NCBI RefSeq assembly: GCF_005503555.1
Contig: NZ_SCNG01000007.1
Location: 62,001-126,000, forward strand
Source of the DNA: Rudaea sp. 3F27F6
Lineage (GTDB): Bacteria; Pseudomonadota; Gammaproteobacteria; Xanthomonadales; Rhodanobacteraceae
Direction: 5' to 3'
Length of the DNA: 64,000 nt
The position numbers were made by a program, and so were the translations under genes. Below the pieces are notes generated by a model. That model made no database searches. It was not told the origin of the DNA and saw nothing but the letters and a program-made list of their open reading frames with translations. Positions 26,570 to 35,644 of this stretch are shown piece by piece; positions within the stretch are counted from its first letter, which is position 1, and the number at the start of each line of letters is the position of its first letter.

Positions 26570-29335
26570 ATGTATCGCAGGCAGCAGATTTTTATTCGGG
26601 CACGGACGACGCGAGGATCCTGCCGATACGCAGCGGGAATCGCCGCACGCATCCTGGCAGCGCTCGCGCTCGCCACGGCAATGGCCCCGGTGTTCGCCGC
26701 GGGCACGATGGTCGCGACCGTCAGCCTGTTCGCTACGCCGAATCCGAGCCAGTTGCATCAAAGCGTCCATTTCGGTGTCGTGGTTGCCGGTACCGGCGGA
26801 ACCTACCCCACCGGCACGGTGAATGTGCACGACGTCAACGACAACGTCGACATCTGCACCGCCCTGCCGCTGGCCGGCAGCGGCGGGACGAAAACCGCTT
26901 CATGCGACTATGCCAATCTGTCGCTGCGCACGACCGAGCTCTATGCGTACTACAGCGGCGACGCGAACTATGCGCAGGCATCTTCGACGCCTCATCTGCA
27001 GCAAACCGTAAACGGCATGGAGTTGTGGCCCACCGTGACGTTGGGCATGGAGTACAGCGCCAATCCGTACATCCTTGCGAGGGTCATCGGCAACAGCCCG
27101 ACCGGCACGGTGACGTTTGCCGACACCGATACGCTGCAGACGATCTGCGCCAACGTTCCTTTGACCGGCAGCGGCAACGAGCGCACGGCGCTGTGCAACA
27201 GCAGCAGCCTTGCCCTTACGCCGGGAACGCACAACGTCGGCGCGACCTACAGCGGCGACGCCAACAATCCGAGCTATGTCTCCGCCAACGTGACGTACGG
27301 GGTGGTGAATGCGGTCTCGCATACGTCCCTTGCCTCGCCCGGTTCTGGCGATGTGTCGGTCGGACAGAACATCCATTTCAGCGCGAGGCTGAGCGTCGAT
27401 GCCGGCGTGACGATTCCACCGACCGGGACGATAAAATTCATCGACGGTGGGGCCGACGGCTCCACCGCGACCGTCCTCTGTCAGACAGCCGCGGTGCAGG
27501 ACGCCCCGGGGGCGCTCACGGCGACCGCTGGTTGCAACGCAACGATATCGAACCCGGGCAGCCACCTCATCGGCACCGATTTCAGGCCGGACAGCCCCTA
27601 CATGACCTCGGCAGGATCGAGCAACGACGCGACCTTGTCCGTGCGCACCAACCCCACGCTGACGCTGACCGGTTCGGTCGCCTCGTCCGTGGTCGGCCAG
27701 CCCGTCACGCTGACCGCGACGCTGAGCGGCGCGGTCAATCCGACCGGCACGGTGCAGTTCGCAAACGGACGCCCACAATGCGCTGCAGTGCCATTGACTG
27801 CGGCGGGCAGCGGCTATACCGCAACCTGCACGTACAGCGCCGGCGGCACGGGGACGTATTCCTGGATCGCGACCTTTGCCGGGGATAACCTCAACCAGAG
27901 CGCCAGCGCGAGATTCGCTGTGAACTCAAGCAAAGCCGACACGCGCATTTCGTCCGTCGTCGCCAGTCCCGCGACCATCGGTTTGGGCGGCAGCACGACA
28001 GTGACATTCACGTTCGGCTCGGTCGCTCCGAGCGACGGCGGCTTCACCGACAGCGGCAGCATCGGCGTAAGCGACGGCAGCGCAAGCTGCGCGCCCATCG
28101 CAGTGTCATCGTCGCCAAGCCCGTTGCAATTGAGCTGCATCTTGAGTCCGACAAGTGTCGGCAACAAAACGCTTACCGTGACGTTTGCCGGCAGTTCCTA
28201 CTACAACCCGTCGACAGGAACGGGAACATTGAGCGTCATCAACGCGGCGGCGACCTACACGGTCACGCCAAACGCCGGCCCCAACGGCAGCATTGCGCCG
28301 GCGACGCCGCAGACGGTGAATGCCGGTGCGACGGCGACGTTCAGCGTCAGTGCCAATCCGGGTTATGCCGCAACGGTCGGCGGCAGTTGCGGCGGCAGCC
28401 TTAGTGGAAATGTATACACGACCGCGCCGGTCGGTGCCAATTGCAGTGTCGTCGCGAGTTTTGCGTCGACCGCGGCCGCGAACGTCAATCTCAATCAGTT
28501 CGGCCTGTCCGGCAGTTGGTACAACCAGACCACGAGCGGCCAGGGCATCATGCTCTCGACTTTGCCGGACCAGAGCAGCCCCGGCCATGGCGTCGCGTTC
28601 GCCGGCTGGTTCACTTACGACGTCGCGCCCGGTGGTGGCCCGGAGAAGCAGCGCTGGTATGCGCTGCAAGGCCCGATCGACAATATCAATCACGTTGCGA
28701 CGCTGACCATCTACAAGGGCAACGGCGGCAACTTCGACGCACCACCGCGCATCACGGCGACACCGGTCGGCAGCGCGACTCTGCAGTTCGCCGACTGCCA
28801 GCACGGCACCTTGATCTACTCGTTCACCGACGGCAGCGGCCGTAGCGGCACGATTCCGCTGACCCGGCTCGACGCGTCCATCACCTGTTCGCCGTCGGGC
28901 GACAACGGCGTGTCCGCGCCGAGCTATCTGCTGACCACGTCCTGGTACAACCGGGCGACGAGCGGGCAAGGCATCTTCACCGTGGTCAATCCCGACCAGC
29001 ACGTGCTGTTCATGGCCTGGTACACCTACATGCCGAACGGTCTCGCGAGCGGCGACGCGAGCCAGCGCTGGTACGTATTGCAGCTTGGGCCCGATATTCC
29101 GTATACCGCGAGCATCGTGCCCGCGAGCGGAATTCCGATCTATACCGGAACCGACGGCGTGTTCGACAACCCGGCACCGTACGTGCGCACTCAAGTCGGC
29201 ACGGCGACGCTCACTTTCATCGATTGCGCAAACCTGCGTCTCAGCTACACCTTCACCGGCGGCACCAATGCCGGAGTGAGCGGCAGCACCGACCTGATCC
29301 GCCTCGGCAACGCGCCGACCGCCTGCGGGCTGTAG
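26570..29335 (+). CDS. Large secreted Ig-like repeat protein with duplicated C-terminal WYN/SGQG domain
   Basis: A 921-residue exported protein. GGAGA lies 7 bases before the ATG at 26570. The signal peptide is long (about 43 residues, with an Arg-rich n-region, ending PVFA). Five Big_3-like Ig domains follow at about 47-147, 153-247, 249-357, 360-452 and 457-557, with recurring PTGTV and YSGDANY motifs. An InlB B-repeat-like segment (562-632) has NAGPNGSIAP. Two related C-terminal domains start SWYNQTTSGQG (about 649) and SWYNRATSGQG (about 791) and each contain QRWY. No anchor or TonB box is seen. Probably an extracellular or surface protein that binds a ligand. Its frame is open upstream to 26321, but that part lacks a signal peptide. 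Confidence 0.85.
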   Translation: MYRRQQIFIRARTTRGSCRYAAGIAARILAALALATAMAPVFAAGTMVATVSLFATPNPSQLHQSVHFGVVVAGTGGTYPTGTVNVHDVNDNVDICTALPLAGSGGTKTASCDYANLSLRTTELYAYYSGDANYAQASSTPHLQQTVNGMELWPTVTLGMEYSANPYILARVIGNSPTGTVTFADTDTLQTICANVPLTGSGNERTALCNSSSLALTPGTHNVGATYSGDANNPSYVSANVTYGVVNAVSHTSLASPGSGDVSVGQNIHFSARLSVDAGVTIPPTGTIKFIDGGADGSTATVLCQTAAVQDAPGALTATAGCNATISNPGSHLIGTDFRPDSPYMTSAGSSNDATLSVRTNPTLTLTGSVASSVVGQPVTLTATLSGAVNPTGTVQFANGRPQCAAVPLTAAGSGYTATCTYSAGGTGTYSWIATFAGDNLNQSASARFAVNSSKADTRISSVVASPATIGLGGSTTVTFTFGSVAPSDGGFTDSGSIGVSDGSASCAPIAVSSSPSPLQLSCILSPTSVGNKTLTVTFAGSSYYNPSTGTGTLSVINAAATYTVTPNAGPNGSIAPATPQTVNAGATATFSVSANPGYAATVGGSCGGSLSGNVYTTAPVGANCSVVASFASTAAANVNLNQFGLSGSWYNQTTSGQGIMLSTLPDQSSPGHGVAFAGWFTYDVAPGGGPEKQRWYALQGPIDNINHVATLTIYKGNGGNFDAPPRITATPVGSATLQFADCQHGTLIYSFTDGSGRSGTIPLTRLDASITCSPSGDNGVSAPSYLLTTSWYNRATSGQGIFTVVNPDQHVLFMAWYTYMPNGLASGDASQRWYVLQLGPDIPYTASIVPASGIPIYTGTDGVFDNPAPYVRTQVGTATLTFIDCANLRLSYTFTGGTNAGVSGSTDLIRLGNAPTACGL

Positions 29336-29378
29336 CGCCGCGAATTGCACGCGAGCAGCGGCGACGCCGCTTCTTCAC

Positions 29379-29407
29379 GCCGGCCCTACTGCAACGGTAG
29401 GGCCGGC
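29379..29407. terminator. Bidirectional hairpin between convergent genes
   Basis: A perfect 11-bp inverted repeat GCCGGCCCTAC/GTAGGGCCGGC (arms 29379-29389, 29397-29407) with a 7-base loop sits between the Ig-like gene and the convergent hydroxylase, one base from the latter's stop. No U-tract on either strand, so it may terminate weakly or protect 3' ends. Confidence 0.6.
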
Positions 29408-29408
29408 C

Positions 29409-30623
29409 TCAGCCGGCAGCGCGGTGAGCGAAGAATCGCTTGAGCGGTGCGATGCGATCGACCAGGGCCAGCCCGGCCCCGCGCAAGGCCGCGATCGCAG
29501 AGGCATCGCTGCCAAAGCCGCGCTGGATCGCATCGAAAGCGCGCGCGGAAATCGCGTTGTCGCTGCGCCGACGGCGTTCGTAGCGGCGCAAGTTCGTTTC
29601 CGCGGCGAAGTCCGCTTTGCGCTCGCGCGCTTCGCTCAGCACGCCGGCAAGTTCAGCGACGTCGCGAAAACCGAGATTGACACCCTGCCCCGCGAGCGGA
29701 TGCACGACGTGGGCAGCATCGCCGACCAAGGCGAAGCGCGGCGCGATATAGCGGTCGGCCAGACGCATGCGCAACGGAAACGCGGCGCGCGGCGTCGCTG
29801 CCGTAATCGCGCCAAGGCGAAAGTCGAATGCAGCGCCGAGTTCGGCGCGGAACGCCGCATCGTCGAGCGCAAGCAGGCGTGCGGCCTCGGCGTTCGGTGC
29901 CGACCAGACGATCGAGCTGCGTCCGTCGGCGAGCGGCAGAAAGGCCAGCGTCGCGCGCGGCAGGAAACGCTGCCATGCGGTCGCTTCGTGCGCGCGCTCG
30001 TGGCTTACGTGAGCGACGATGCCGCGCTGTGCGTAGTCGCGATCGTGCGCGGCGATGCCGAGCAAGCCGCGCAGGGCCGAATCGGCGCCGTCGGCCGCGA
30101 CGACGAGTCGCGCCTTGAGTTGCGTGCCGTCGTCGAAGGAGAGAAGCCGGGATTCCGGGCTCGCGACTCGCGCGTCGGCAGCACCGGCTGCGACGATTTC
30201 CGTCGCGACGACGCGCGCAGGGCAACGCAGGTCGATTGCGGATTGCCGCTCGACGGCCTGCCACAGCGCCGACTGGATCAATTTGTTCTCGACGATGTAG
30301 CCGAGCGCGGACGCGCCCTCGTCGGCGGCATCGAAGCCGAGGCTGCCCGGTGTCAGCGCATCCCAGACGCGCATGCGCCGATAGGCACTCGCACGCGCAG
30401 AAGCGATGGACGGCCAGACGTCCAGACGTTCGAGCAGGCCAATCGACGATGCGGCCAGCGCGACGACGCGCAGATCGACTTCGTCCTCGGCACGCCACGG
30501 CGCAGGCGCGCGCGATTCGATCAGCGCGACCTCGAAGCCGCGCCGCGCGAGATCGAGCGCGAGCGCGGCGCCGACCATGCCGGCGCCGACTACGGCCACG
30601 TCACAAATCCGCCGTGAAGTCAT
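29409..30623 (-). CDS. UbiH/UbiF/VisC-family FAD-dependent ubiquinone hydroxylase
   Basis: A 404-residue flavoprotein aromatic hydroxylase. It has the dinucleotide fold VVGAGMVGAALALDLARRG near the N-terminus, the DG motif VVAADGADSALRG and the second FAD motif FALVGDAAHVVHPLAGQG. It most likely hydroxylates a ring carbon of a ubiquinone precursor at the membrane; C5 (UbiI-like) is likely because UbiH is encoded immediately upstream, but the exact position cannot be read from sequence. The ATG at 30623 lies one base after the ubiH stop, so the two are almost certainly co-translated. Confidence 0.88.
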   Translation of the reverse strand: MTSRRICDVAVVGAGMVGAALALDLARRGFEVALIESRAPAPWRAEDEVDLRVVALAASSIGLLERLDVWPSIASARASAYRRMRVWDALTPGSLGFDAADEGASALGYIVENKLIQSALWQAVERQSAIDLRCPARVVATEIVAAGAADARVASPESRLLSFDDGTQLKARLVVAADGADSALRGLLGIAAHDRDYAQRGIVAHVSHERAHEATAWQRFLPRATLAFLPLADGRSSIVWSAPNAEAARLLALDDAAFRAELGAAFDFRLGAITAATPRAAFPLRMRLADRYIAPRFALVGDAAHVVHPLAGQGVNLGFRDVAELAGVLSEARERKADFAAETNLRRYERRRRSDNAISARAFDAIQRGFGSDASAIAALRGAGLALVDRIAPLKRFFAHRAAG

Positions 30624-30624
30624 T

Positions 30625-31896
30625 TCAGCGCTCCTCCGCGGTCGCGAAGATCGAACCGGCATTGGTGCCGGCCTTCTCGGCAAACCCGTTGCGCAGCGCC
30701 AGCGCCGGCGCATGTCCGCGGAAGCCCATGCCGCGCGCGACCAGCGCCTGCTTCAACGGCGCCACGCGGTCGATCGCGATCAGGCCGAGCGAGCGCAGCA
30801 GTTTCAGCGGCAAGGCTTCGCTTGCGGTCCAGCGCGCCAGGCCGTCGCTCATCGACGCGGTGCCTTCGCGATCGTCGCGGCGCAGTTCGACGTAGCGTTC
30901 GAGCAGGGCCACAGCGCCGACGTCGCCACCGGCGCGCGACTGCGCGACGAGCAATTCGGCGAGGGTCAGCGCATCGCGCAGGCCAAGGTTGAAACCCTGT
31001 GCGCCGATCGGATGGATCGTCTGCGCGGCATTGCCGACGAGCACGGCACGCGGCGCGGCCAGGCGCTGCGCAAGCGTGCGCACCAGCGGATGCGAAATGC
31101 GCCGGCCGGGACGCGAGAAGCGGCCGAGACGATAGCCGAAACGCTCGTGTAGCTCGGCGACGAAGCCGGCATCGTCGAGCGCGGCGATGCGCTTGCTCTC
31201 GTCGGCCGGCACGGTCATAACGACACCGGCACGCCGGTCGGCGAGAGGCAGCAGCGCGACCGGGCCGGTCGCGGTGAAGCGCTCGTAAGCGCATCCGTCC
31301 ATCGCGCGCTCGGGCTGCACGGTCGCGACAAAGGCGGTCTGCGCATAATCGAACTTGTCCACGCCGATGCCGAGCGCCGAACGCACGAACGAAGCGGTGC
31401 CGTCGGCGCCGACGAGCAGGCGCGTGCGCAGTCGCGTTTCGCCTGTGTCCGCAGTCACGCTGGCGACGATGCCGTCCGCGTCGTTCTCGATCGCAGTCAG
31501 CTTTGCCGGCGCGTAGCGCACGAGATTCGTGCAGCGCGCGATACGGGCGAAAAGGCCGTTGCCGAGTTCGCGCGCCGGACAAGTCGCGCCGAACGCGTCG
31601 AGGCCGTGCTCGGCCGCGTCGAGGCGCACGCTGCCGAACTCGCCGCGGCGACTGACATGGACGCGCCGGATCGGCGTCGCCTTGGCCTCGACCAGCGGCC
31701 ACACGCCGAGCGCGGTCAGCGCGTTGACGCTAGCACGCGCGAGCGCCAGGCTGCGCTCTTCGGGATTCGCATTCGGATCGATCTGCGGCGCAACCGCCTC
31801 GACCTGGGCGACGCGCAGGCCGCTGCCGTCGAGCGCGATCGCGAGGCTGGTGCCGACCAGGCCGCCGCCGACGATCAATACATCGAAATCGTTCAT
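30625..31896 (-). CDS. ubiH: 2-octaprenyl-6-methoxyphenol hydroxylase UbiH
   Basis: A 423-residue FAD monooxygenase for C1 hydroxylation in ubiquinone biosynthesis. Motifs are VLIVGGGLVGTSLAIAL, LVGADGTASFVRSALGI and VLVGNAAQTIHPIGAQGFNL; the GNAAQTxHPIxGQGFNL form is characteristic of UbiH rather than its paralogues. The ATG at 31896 is used; a GTG two codons upstream is possible and no clear Shine-Dalgarno is seen. First of a two-gene operon with the next hydroxylase. Confidence 0.88.
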   Translation of the reverse strand: MNDFDVLIVGGGLVGTSLAIALDGSGLRVAQVEAVAPQIDPNANPEERSLALARASVNALTALGVWPLVEAKATPIRRVHVSRRGEFGSVRLDAAEHGLDAFGATCPARELGNGLFARIARCTNLVRYAPAKLTAIENDADGIVASVTADTGETRLRTRLLVGADGTASFVRSALGIGVDKFDYAQTAFVATVQPERAMDGCAYERFTATGPVALLPLADRRAGVVMTVPADESKRIAALDDAGFVAELHERFGYRLGRFSRPGRRISHPLVRTLAQRLAAPRAVLVGNAAQTIHPIGAQGFNLGLRDALTLAELLVAQSRAGGDVGAVALLERYVELRRDDREGTASMSDGLARWTASEALPLKLLRSLGLIAIDRVAPLKQALVARGMGFRGHAPALALRNGFAEKAGTNAGSIFATAEER

Positions 31897-31941
31897 GCGC
31901 ACATGATACGCAAAGAAGCCTGCGGCCTGCGGGTTTCCGGC

Positions 31942-31947
31942 TATAAT
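31942..31947 (+). promoter_or_regulatory. Consensus -10 element before the membrane-protein gene
   Basis: A perfect TATAAT lies 27 bases before the ATG at 31974, with GGAGG (31960-31964) between. No good -35 is found at 16-18 bases spacing. The leader would be only about 20 bases, which leaves no room for a riboswitch. Confidence 0.5.
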
Positions 31948-31973
31948 GCTTAACGTTTCGGAGGATTTTCACG

Positions 31974-32594
31974 ATGACTAGCGCAACCTTGGGCACCTCG
32001 GGCGCGTCCCGCGATTCCGGCGCATTCCGCTACGGCGTGTTCGCCCTGCTCGCACTCGCGATGGCGGTTACGCGCATCAACCATTTCGGCCTGCTGCCCG
32101 ACGCGTCGTGGGCGATCTTCTTCGTCGGCGGCTTCTATCTGCGCCGCGAGTGGCGCTGGGCGTTCCCGCTGCTGATGGTCGAAGCAGTGCTGGTCGATTA
32201 TTTCGTCATCAGCGGCCAGGGCATTTCGTTCTGGGAACACTACTGCGTGTCCGCAGCGTACTGGTTCCTCGTACCGTCCTATTTCGCGATGTGGTACGGC
32301 GGCGCTTGGCTTGCCACGCACTACGCCGGTCTCAACACGCGTTCGCTCGCGCTGGCGGCAGCGGCATTCGTCGTCGCGCTGAGCGTGTGCTACCTGATTT
32401 CCAACGGCAGCTTCTACTGGCTTTCGGCGAGCGTGCCGCAGCCGCGCAGCTTCCCGGCGTGGTTCAAGAACCTCGGCGACTGGTATCTGCCGTACCTGAC
32501 CAGTCAGGGCATCTACTTCGGCATCGCGGTCGCGCTGCATGTGATCGCCGTGCAGTTCACGCATACTCCGGCCGGCCTGCGCGCACGCGCCTGA
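31974..32594 (+). CDS. Polytopic membrane protein of unknown function
   Basis: A 206-residue inner-membrane protein with about five TM segments (for example YGVFALLALAMAVTRIN, AIFFVGGFYL, LALAAAAFVVALSVCYLI and IYFGIAVALHVIAVQF). GGAGG stands 9 bases before the ATG. The N-terminal pattern (TRINHFGLLPDASWAIFFVG) recalls DUF6580-type membrane proteins, some found with cobalamin genes, and a cobalamin adenosyltransferase gene follows on the same strand, so a role near cobalt or corrin metabolism is possible but unproven. Confidence 0.75.
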   Translation: MTSATLGTSGASRDSGAFRYGVFALLALAMAVTRINHFGLLPDASWAIFFVGGFYLRREWRWAFPLLMVEAVLVDYFVISGQGISFWEHYCVSAAYWFLVPSYFAMWYGGAWLATHYAGLNTRSLALAAAAFVVALSVCYLISNGSFYWLSASVPQPRSFPAWFKNLGDWYLPYLTSQGIYFGIAVALHVIAVQFTHTPAGLRARA

Positions 32595-32598
32595 TGCC

Positions 32599-32671
32599 CG
32601 TTCGGCCGCTCTTGGCGGCCGAATGCCGGTTGGCTAGATCATCACCGCGCATCGGCGATCTGCCGATGCGC
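32599..32671 (+). promoter_or_regulatory. Tandem perfect hairpins before the adenosyltransferase gene
   Basis: Two adjacent perfect stems: 9 bp (TTCGGCCGC, arms 32599-32607 and 32613-32621) and 10 bp (GCGCATCGGC, arms 32647-32656 and 32662-32671), both with 5-base loops. The first begins 5 bases after the membrane-protein stop and the second ends 54 bases before the next start. No U-tracts follow. Could be a processed or attenuated junction. Confidence 0.5.
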
Positions 32672-32725
32672 CGCACACGACGGGCCAACTTCCACGTCCG
32701 GCCCGAGCGCAAGACAGCGTGAGCC

Positions 32726-33280
32726 ATGGGTAATCGCCTTTCCAAAATCTATACGCGCACCGGCGACGACGGCACCACGGGCCTCGGCGACGGCTCGCGC
32801 GTAGCCAAGGATTCCGCGCGCGTCGCCAGCTACGGCACGGTCGACGAACTCAACAGCGTGATCGGCGTCGTCCTCGCCGAAGAGATTCCGGCCGCGGTGC
32901 GCGAGACTTTGACCCAGGTCCAGCACGATCTGTTCGACCTCGGTGGCGAACTCTGCATTCCGGGCATGGCGATGATCCACGCGGCCGATATCGACCGCCT
33001 CGAAACCACGCTCGACGGCTTCAATGCCGATCTGCCCGCGCTCAAGGATTTCATCCTGCCCGGCGGCGGCACGGCGGCCGCGCACTGTCACGTGGCACGC
33101 ACAGTCTGCCGACGCGCCGAGCGCGAAGTCGTCGCGCTGGCCCGCGTCGAAACGGTGCGGCCCGAAGCGGTGCGCTATCTCAATCGTCTGTCCGACCTGC
33201 TGTTCGTGATCGCGCGCGTACTCGCGCGTGCCTCGGGCCACGGCGAAGTGCTGTGGCAGCACGAGCGGCGTAAGAAGTAA
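32726..33280 (+). CDS. PduO-type cob(I)alamin adenosyltransferase
   Basis: A 184-residue cytoplasmic enzyme that adenosylates cob(I)alamin with ATP to give adenosylcobalamin. The ATP-binding N-terminus KIYTRTGDDGTTGLGDG, the VDELNS motif, the HVARTVCRRAERE helix and YLNRLSDLLFVIAR are diagnostic of the PduO family. It is the usual length. No cobalamin biosynthesis or B12-dependent enzyme gene is visible nearby, so it may serve salvaged corrinoids. Confidence 0.94.
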   Translation: MGNRLSKIYTRTGDDGTTGLGDGSRVAKDSARVASYGTVDELNSVIGVVLAEEIPAAVRETLTQVQHDLFDLGGELCIPGMAMIHAADIDRLETTLDGFNADLPALKDFILPGGGTAAAHCHVARTVCRRAEREVVALARVETVRPEAVRYLNRLSDLLFVIARVLARASGHGEVLWQHERRKK

Positions 33281-33301
33281 TCGCCCTCGCACACTGCGCG
33301 G

Positions 33302-34228
33302 TCAGTCCAGGCCGCGATCCCAATACGGCGGCGTGCCGATTTCCTCTTTGAGATGCTCGATGAACGCGCGCGTCTTCGGCGCGAGCGGACCCGGCACGCG
33401 CAGCACCTGCACAGCTTGCCCTTCTTCCTGCAGCGGACGGTCGGCGAACAAGCGCACGAGGTGACCCGTGCGGATCGCGTCGCCGACCAGCCAGCTCGTC
33501 AGATGCACAATGCCGAGCCCTTCGACCGCCGCCTGCAGCAGCAGTTGGCTGCTGTTGCACGACAGGCGCCCGGATACCTCGATGCTCCGCGCCTTGTGCG
33601 CCTTGCCGAAGCGCCACCAGCCCGGCGGTGCCGCGCCCGGTGCGGACAGGCAGTCGTGCGCGCGCAGATCTTCGGGCCGCCGCGGCGTGCCGTGGCGCTC
33701 GAGGTAGGACGGCGCGGCGCAGAGTACGCGGCGCATCGGCGCAACGATCGTGCTGACCAGACGCAGGTCCGCCGCGATGCTGCCGGCACGGATGGCCAGA
33801 TCGAAACGCGTGCGCGAGAGATCGACCAGCGCATCGTCGAGATGCAGCTCCACGCTCATGTCGGGATAGCGCGCGAGAAAGCGCCCGAGGATCGGCACGA
33901 GATGCAGGTTGCCGAACGCCGCCGCCGCGGTGACGCGCAGCAGCCCGCGCGGCGCGCTTTCGCCGACGGCGACCGCTTCGCGCAGTTCGGCGAGTTCGCG
34001 CAGAAGCTGGCCCGCGCGCGCGCGCAGCAGTTCGCCGGCTTCGGTCAGGGTAAGTGCACGCGTGGAACGGTGCAGCAGGCGCGCGCCGGTCTGCTTCTCC
34101 AGCTCGATGATCTGGCGCGCGACCGAAGACGGCGCGAGGCCGAGATGGCGGCCGGCCGCCGAGAAACTGCCGGTCGCGGCGACGTCGAGGAACAGGGCCA
34201 GGCGGTCGGCGAATCCCGGTGGCGTCAT
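33302..34228 (-). CDS. LysR-family transcriptional regulator
   Basis: A 308-residue regulator. The winged helix-turn-helix is LALFLDVAATGSFSAAGRHL followed by LAPSSVARQIIELEKQTGARLL; the effector-binding domain covers about 90-300. It is divergent from an MFS exporter gene, with about 100 bases between start codons; the intergenic LysR box is a likely operator, and the transporter the likely target. The start at 34228 puts the HTH at residue 10; an upstream start at 34258 is equally open, and neither has a good ribosome binding site. Confidence 0.9.
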   Translation of the reverse strand: MTPPGFADRLALFLDVAATGSFSAAGRHLGLAPSSVARQIIELEKQTGARLLHRSTRALTLTEAGELLRARAGQLLRELAELREAVAVGESAPRGLLRVTAAAAFGNLHLVPILGRFLARYPDMSVELHLDDALVDLSRTRFDLAIRAGSIAADLRLVSTIVAPMRRVLCAAPSYLERHGTPRRPEDLRAHDCLSAPGAAPPGWWRFGKAHKARSIEVSGRLSCNSSQLLLQAAVEGLGIVHLTSWLVGDAIRTGHLVRLFADRPLQEEGQAVQVLRVPGPLAPKTRAFIEHLKEEIGTPPYWDRGLD

Positions 34229-34326
34229 CTTTGCATTGGACGCAAAAGAGATTGGCATAAGCGAGGCATTCCGAACAATTTAGGCAAAGCCTAGACTACG
34301 CCCCCTGCCTTATCGAGGAAACCCTC

Positions 34327-35523
34327 ATGGACACCGCCGCTCCCGCCCTGACGCGCGGCCTCACCTGGCTGATGGCGATCGCCTGCGGCGTCTTCGCCTC
34401 GGGCATTTACTTCAACCAGCCGCTGCTCGGCGACTTCGCGCGCGACTTCCATTCGAGCGTACAAAGCGTCGCCACGGTCGCCGCGGCGACGCAGATCGGC
34501 TACGCCTGCGGCCTGCTGCTGTTCGTGCCGCTCGGCGACCGCTACGAGCGGCGCGCGCTGATCCTCGTGCTCGGACCGCTGCTTGCGCTCGCCCTGTTCG
34601 CCGTCGCCATCGTGCGCGATCTGCCGGCGCTGATCGCGGCTTCGTTCGCGCTCGGCCTGTTTGCGACGGTGACCCAGCAGCTCGTGCCGATCGCCGCGCA
34701 TCTGGCTGCGCCCGAACAGCGCGGCCGCGCGGTCGGTACAGTCATGAGCGGACTCCTGCTCGGCATTCTCTGCGGGCGCTTTTTCGCCGGCGCGATCGCC
34801 GCGCATTTCGGCTGGCGCACGGTGTTCGTCGCCGCCGGCATCGTCGTGCTCGCGCTCGTCGCCGCGCTGCGCTATGCCCTGCCGCACATGCCCAGCGAGC
34901 ACCGCGCGAGCTATCCGCGCCTGATCGCCTCGGTGTTCGGTGCGGCACGGCGTCATCCGGTGCTGCGCGAGGCCGCGCTCGTCGAAGCGCTGCTGTTCGC
35001 CGCGTTCAGCGTGTTCTGGGTGACCCTGACGCCGTGGCTCGCGAGTCCGGCCTTCGGCCTCGGCGCCGAAGTCGCCGGCATGTTCGGCCTGGTCGGCGCC
35101 GTCGGCGCGGCAATCGCCCCAATCGCCGGTCGGCATGCCGACCGCCGCGGTTCGCGCTGGGTGCTCAACGTCTCGATCGCCACCGCGCTCGCCGCCTTCG
35201 TCGTCTTCGCCTTCGGCGGCCGCAGCCTGTTGCTGCTCGCCGTGGGCACGATCGTGCTTGACCTCGGCATCCAGGCGTCGCTGATCGCGAACCAGACGCG
35301 CATCTATGCGCTCGACGCCGCCGCGCGCAGCCGCATCAACGCCTTCTTCATGACCGCGATGTTCGTCGGCGGCGCTGGCGGCTCCGCACTCGCCGGCACG
35401 GCCTGGCAGTACGGCGGCTGGACGACGTCGATGGCACTCGGCGGCGCGCTCGTCCTGCTCGCCGGCGTGGTGCATCTGCTCTCGCGGCCGGCGCGGCGCA
35501 GCGCGGCGCTGACGCAGGAATAG
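34327..35523 (+). CDS. MFS transporter, drug:H+ antiporter type
   Basis: A 398-residue inner-membrane protein with about 12 hydrophobic segments. The loop 2-3 motif is PLGDRYERRALILVLG, the MFS G-x-x-x-D-R-x-G-R-R equivalent, and the TM5 region has VGTVMSGLLLGILCG, close to the antiporter motif C. GAGG lies 9 bases before the ATG. It is divergent from the LysR gene, which is the probable regulator. Substrate unknown. Confidence 0.9.
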   Translation: MDTAAPALTRGLTWLMAIACGVFASGIYFNQPLLGDFARDFHSSVQSVATVAAATQIGYACGLLLFVPLGDRYERRALILVLGPLLALALFAVAIVRDLPALIAASFALGLFATVTQQLVPIAAHLAAPEQRGRAVGTVMSGLLLGILCGRFFAGAIAAHFGWRTVFVAAGIVVLALVAALRYALPHMPSEHRASYPRLIASVFGAARRHPVLREAALVEALLFAAFSVFWVTLTPWLASPAFGLGAEVAGMFGLVGAVGAAIAPIAGRHADRRGSRWVLNVSIATALAAFVVFAFGGRSLLLLAVGTIVLDLGIQASLIANQTRIYALDAAARSRINAFFMTAMFVGGAGGSALAGTAWQYGGWTTSMALGGALVLLAGVVHLLSRPARRSAALTQE

Positions 35524-35644
35524 TCCGCCATTCTCAAGCGCAGCGGTGCGGCATGCCGACCGCGCCGCGTGGGCTGCGCTTGTCGTCGCATCGGCGAAAC
35601 TCTTATTCTGTTCGCGGTTCCCTGCTATCGGTCCGTCGAGCTTG

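Noticed and set aside
32595-32725. Possible cobalamin riboswitch before the adenosyltransferase gene.
   Set aside because: The gap is only 131 bases, lacks a B12-box-like GCC-A-C-T-G core, and the first gene's leader is about 20 bases. Only two simple hairpins are present.
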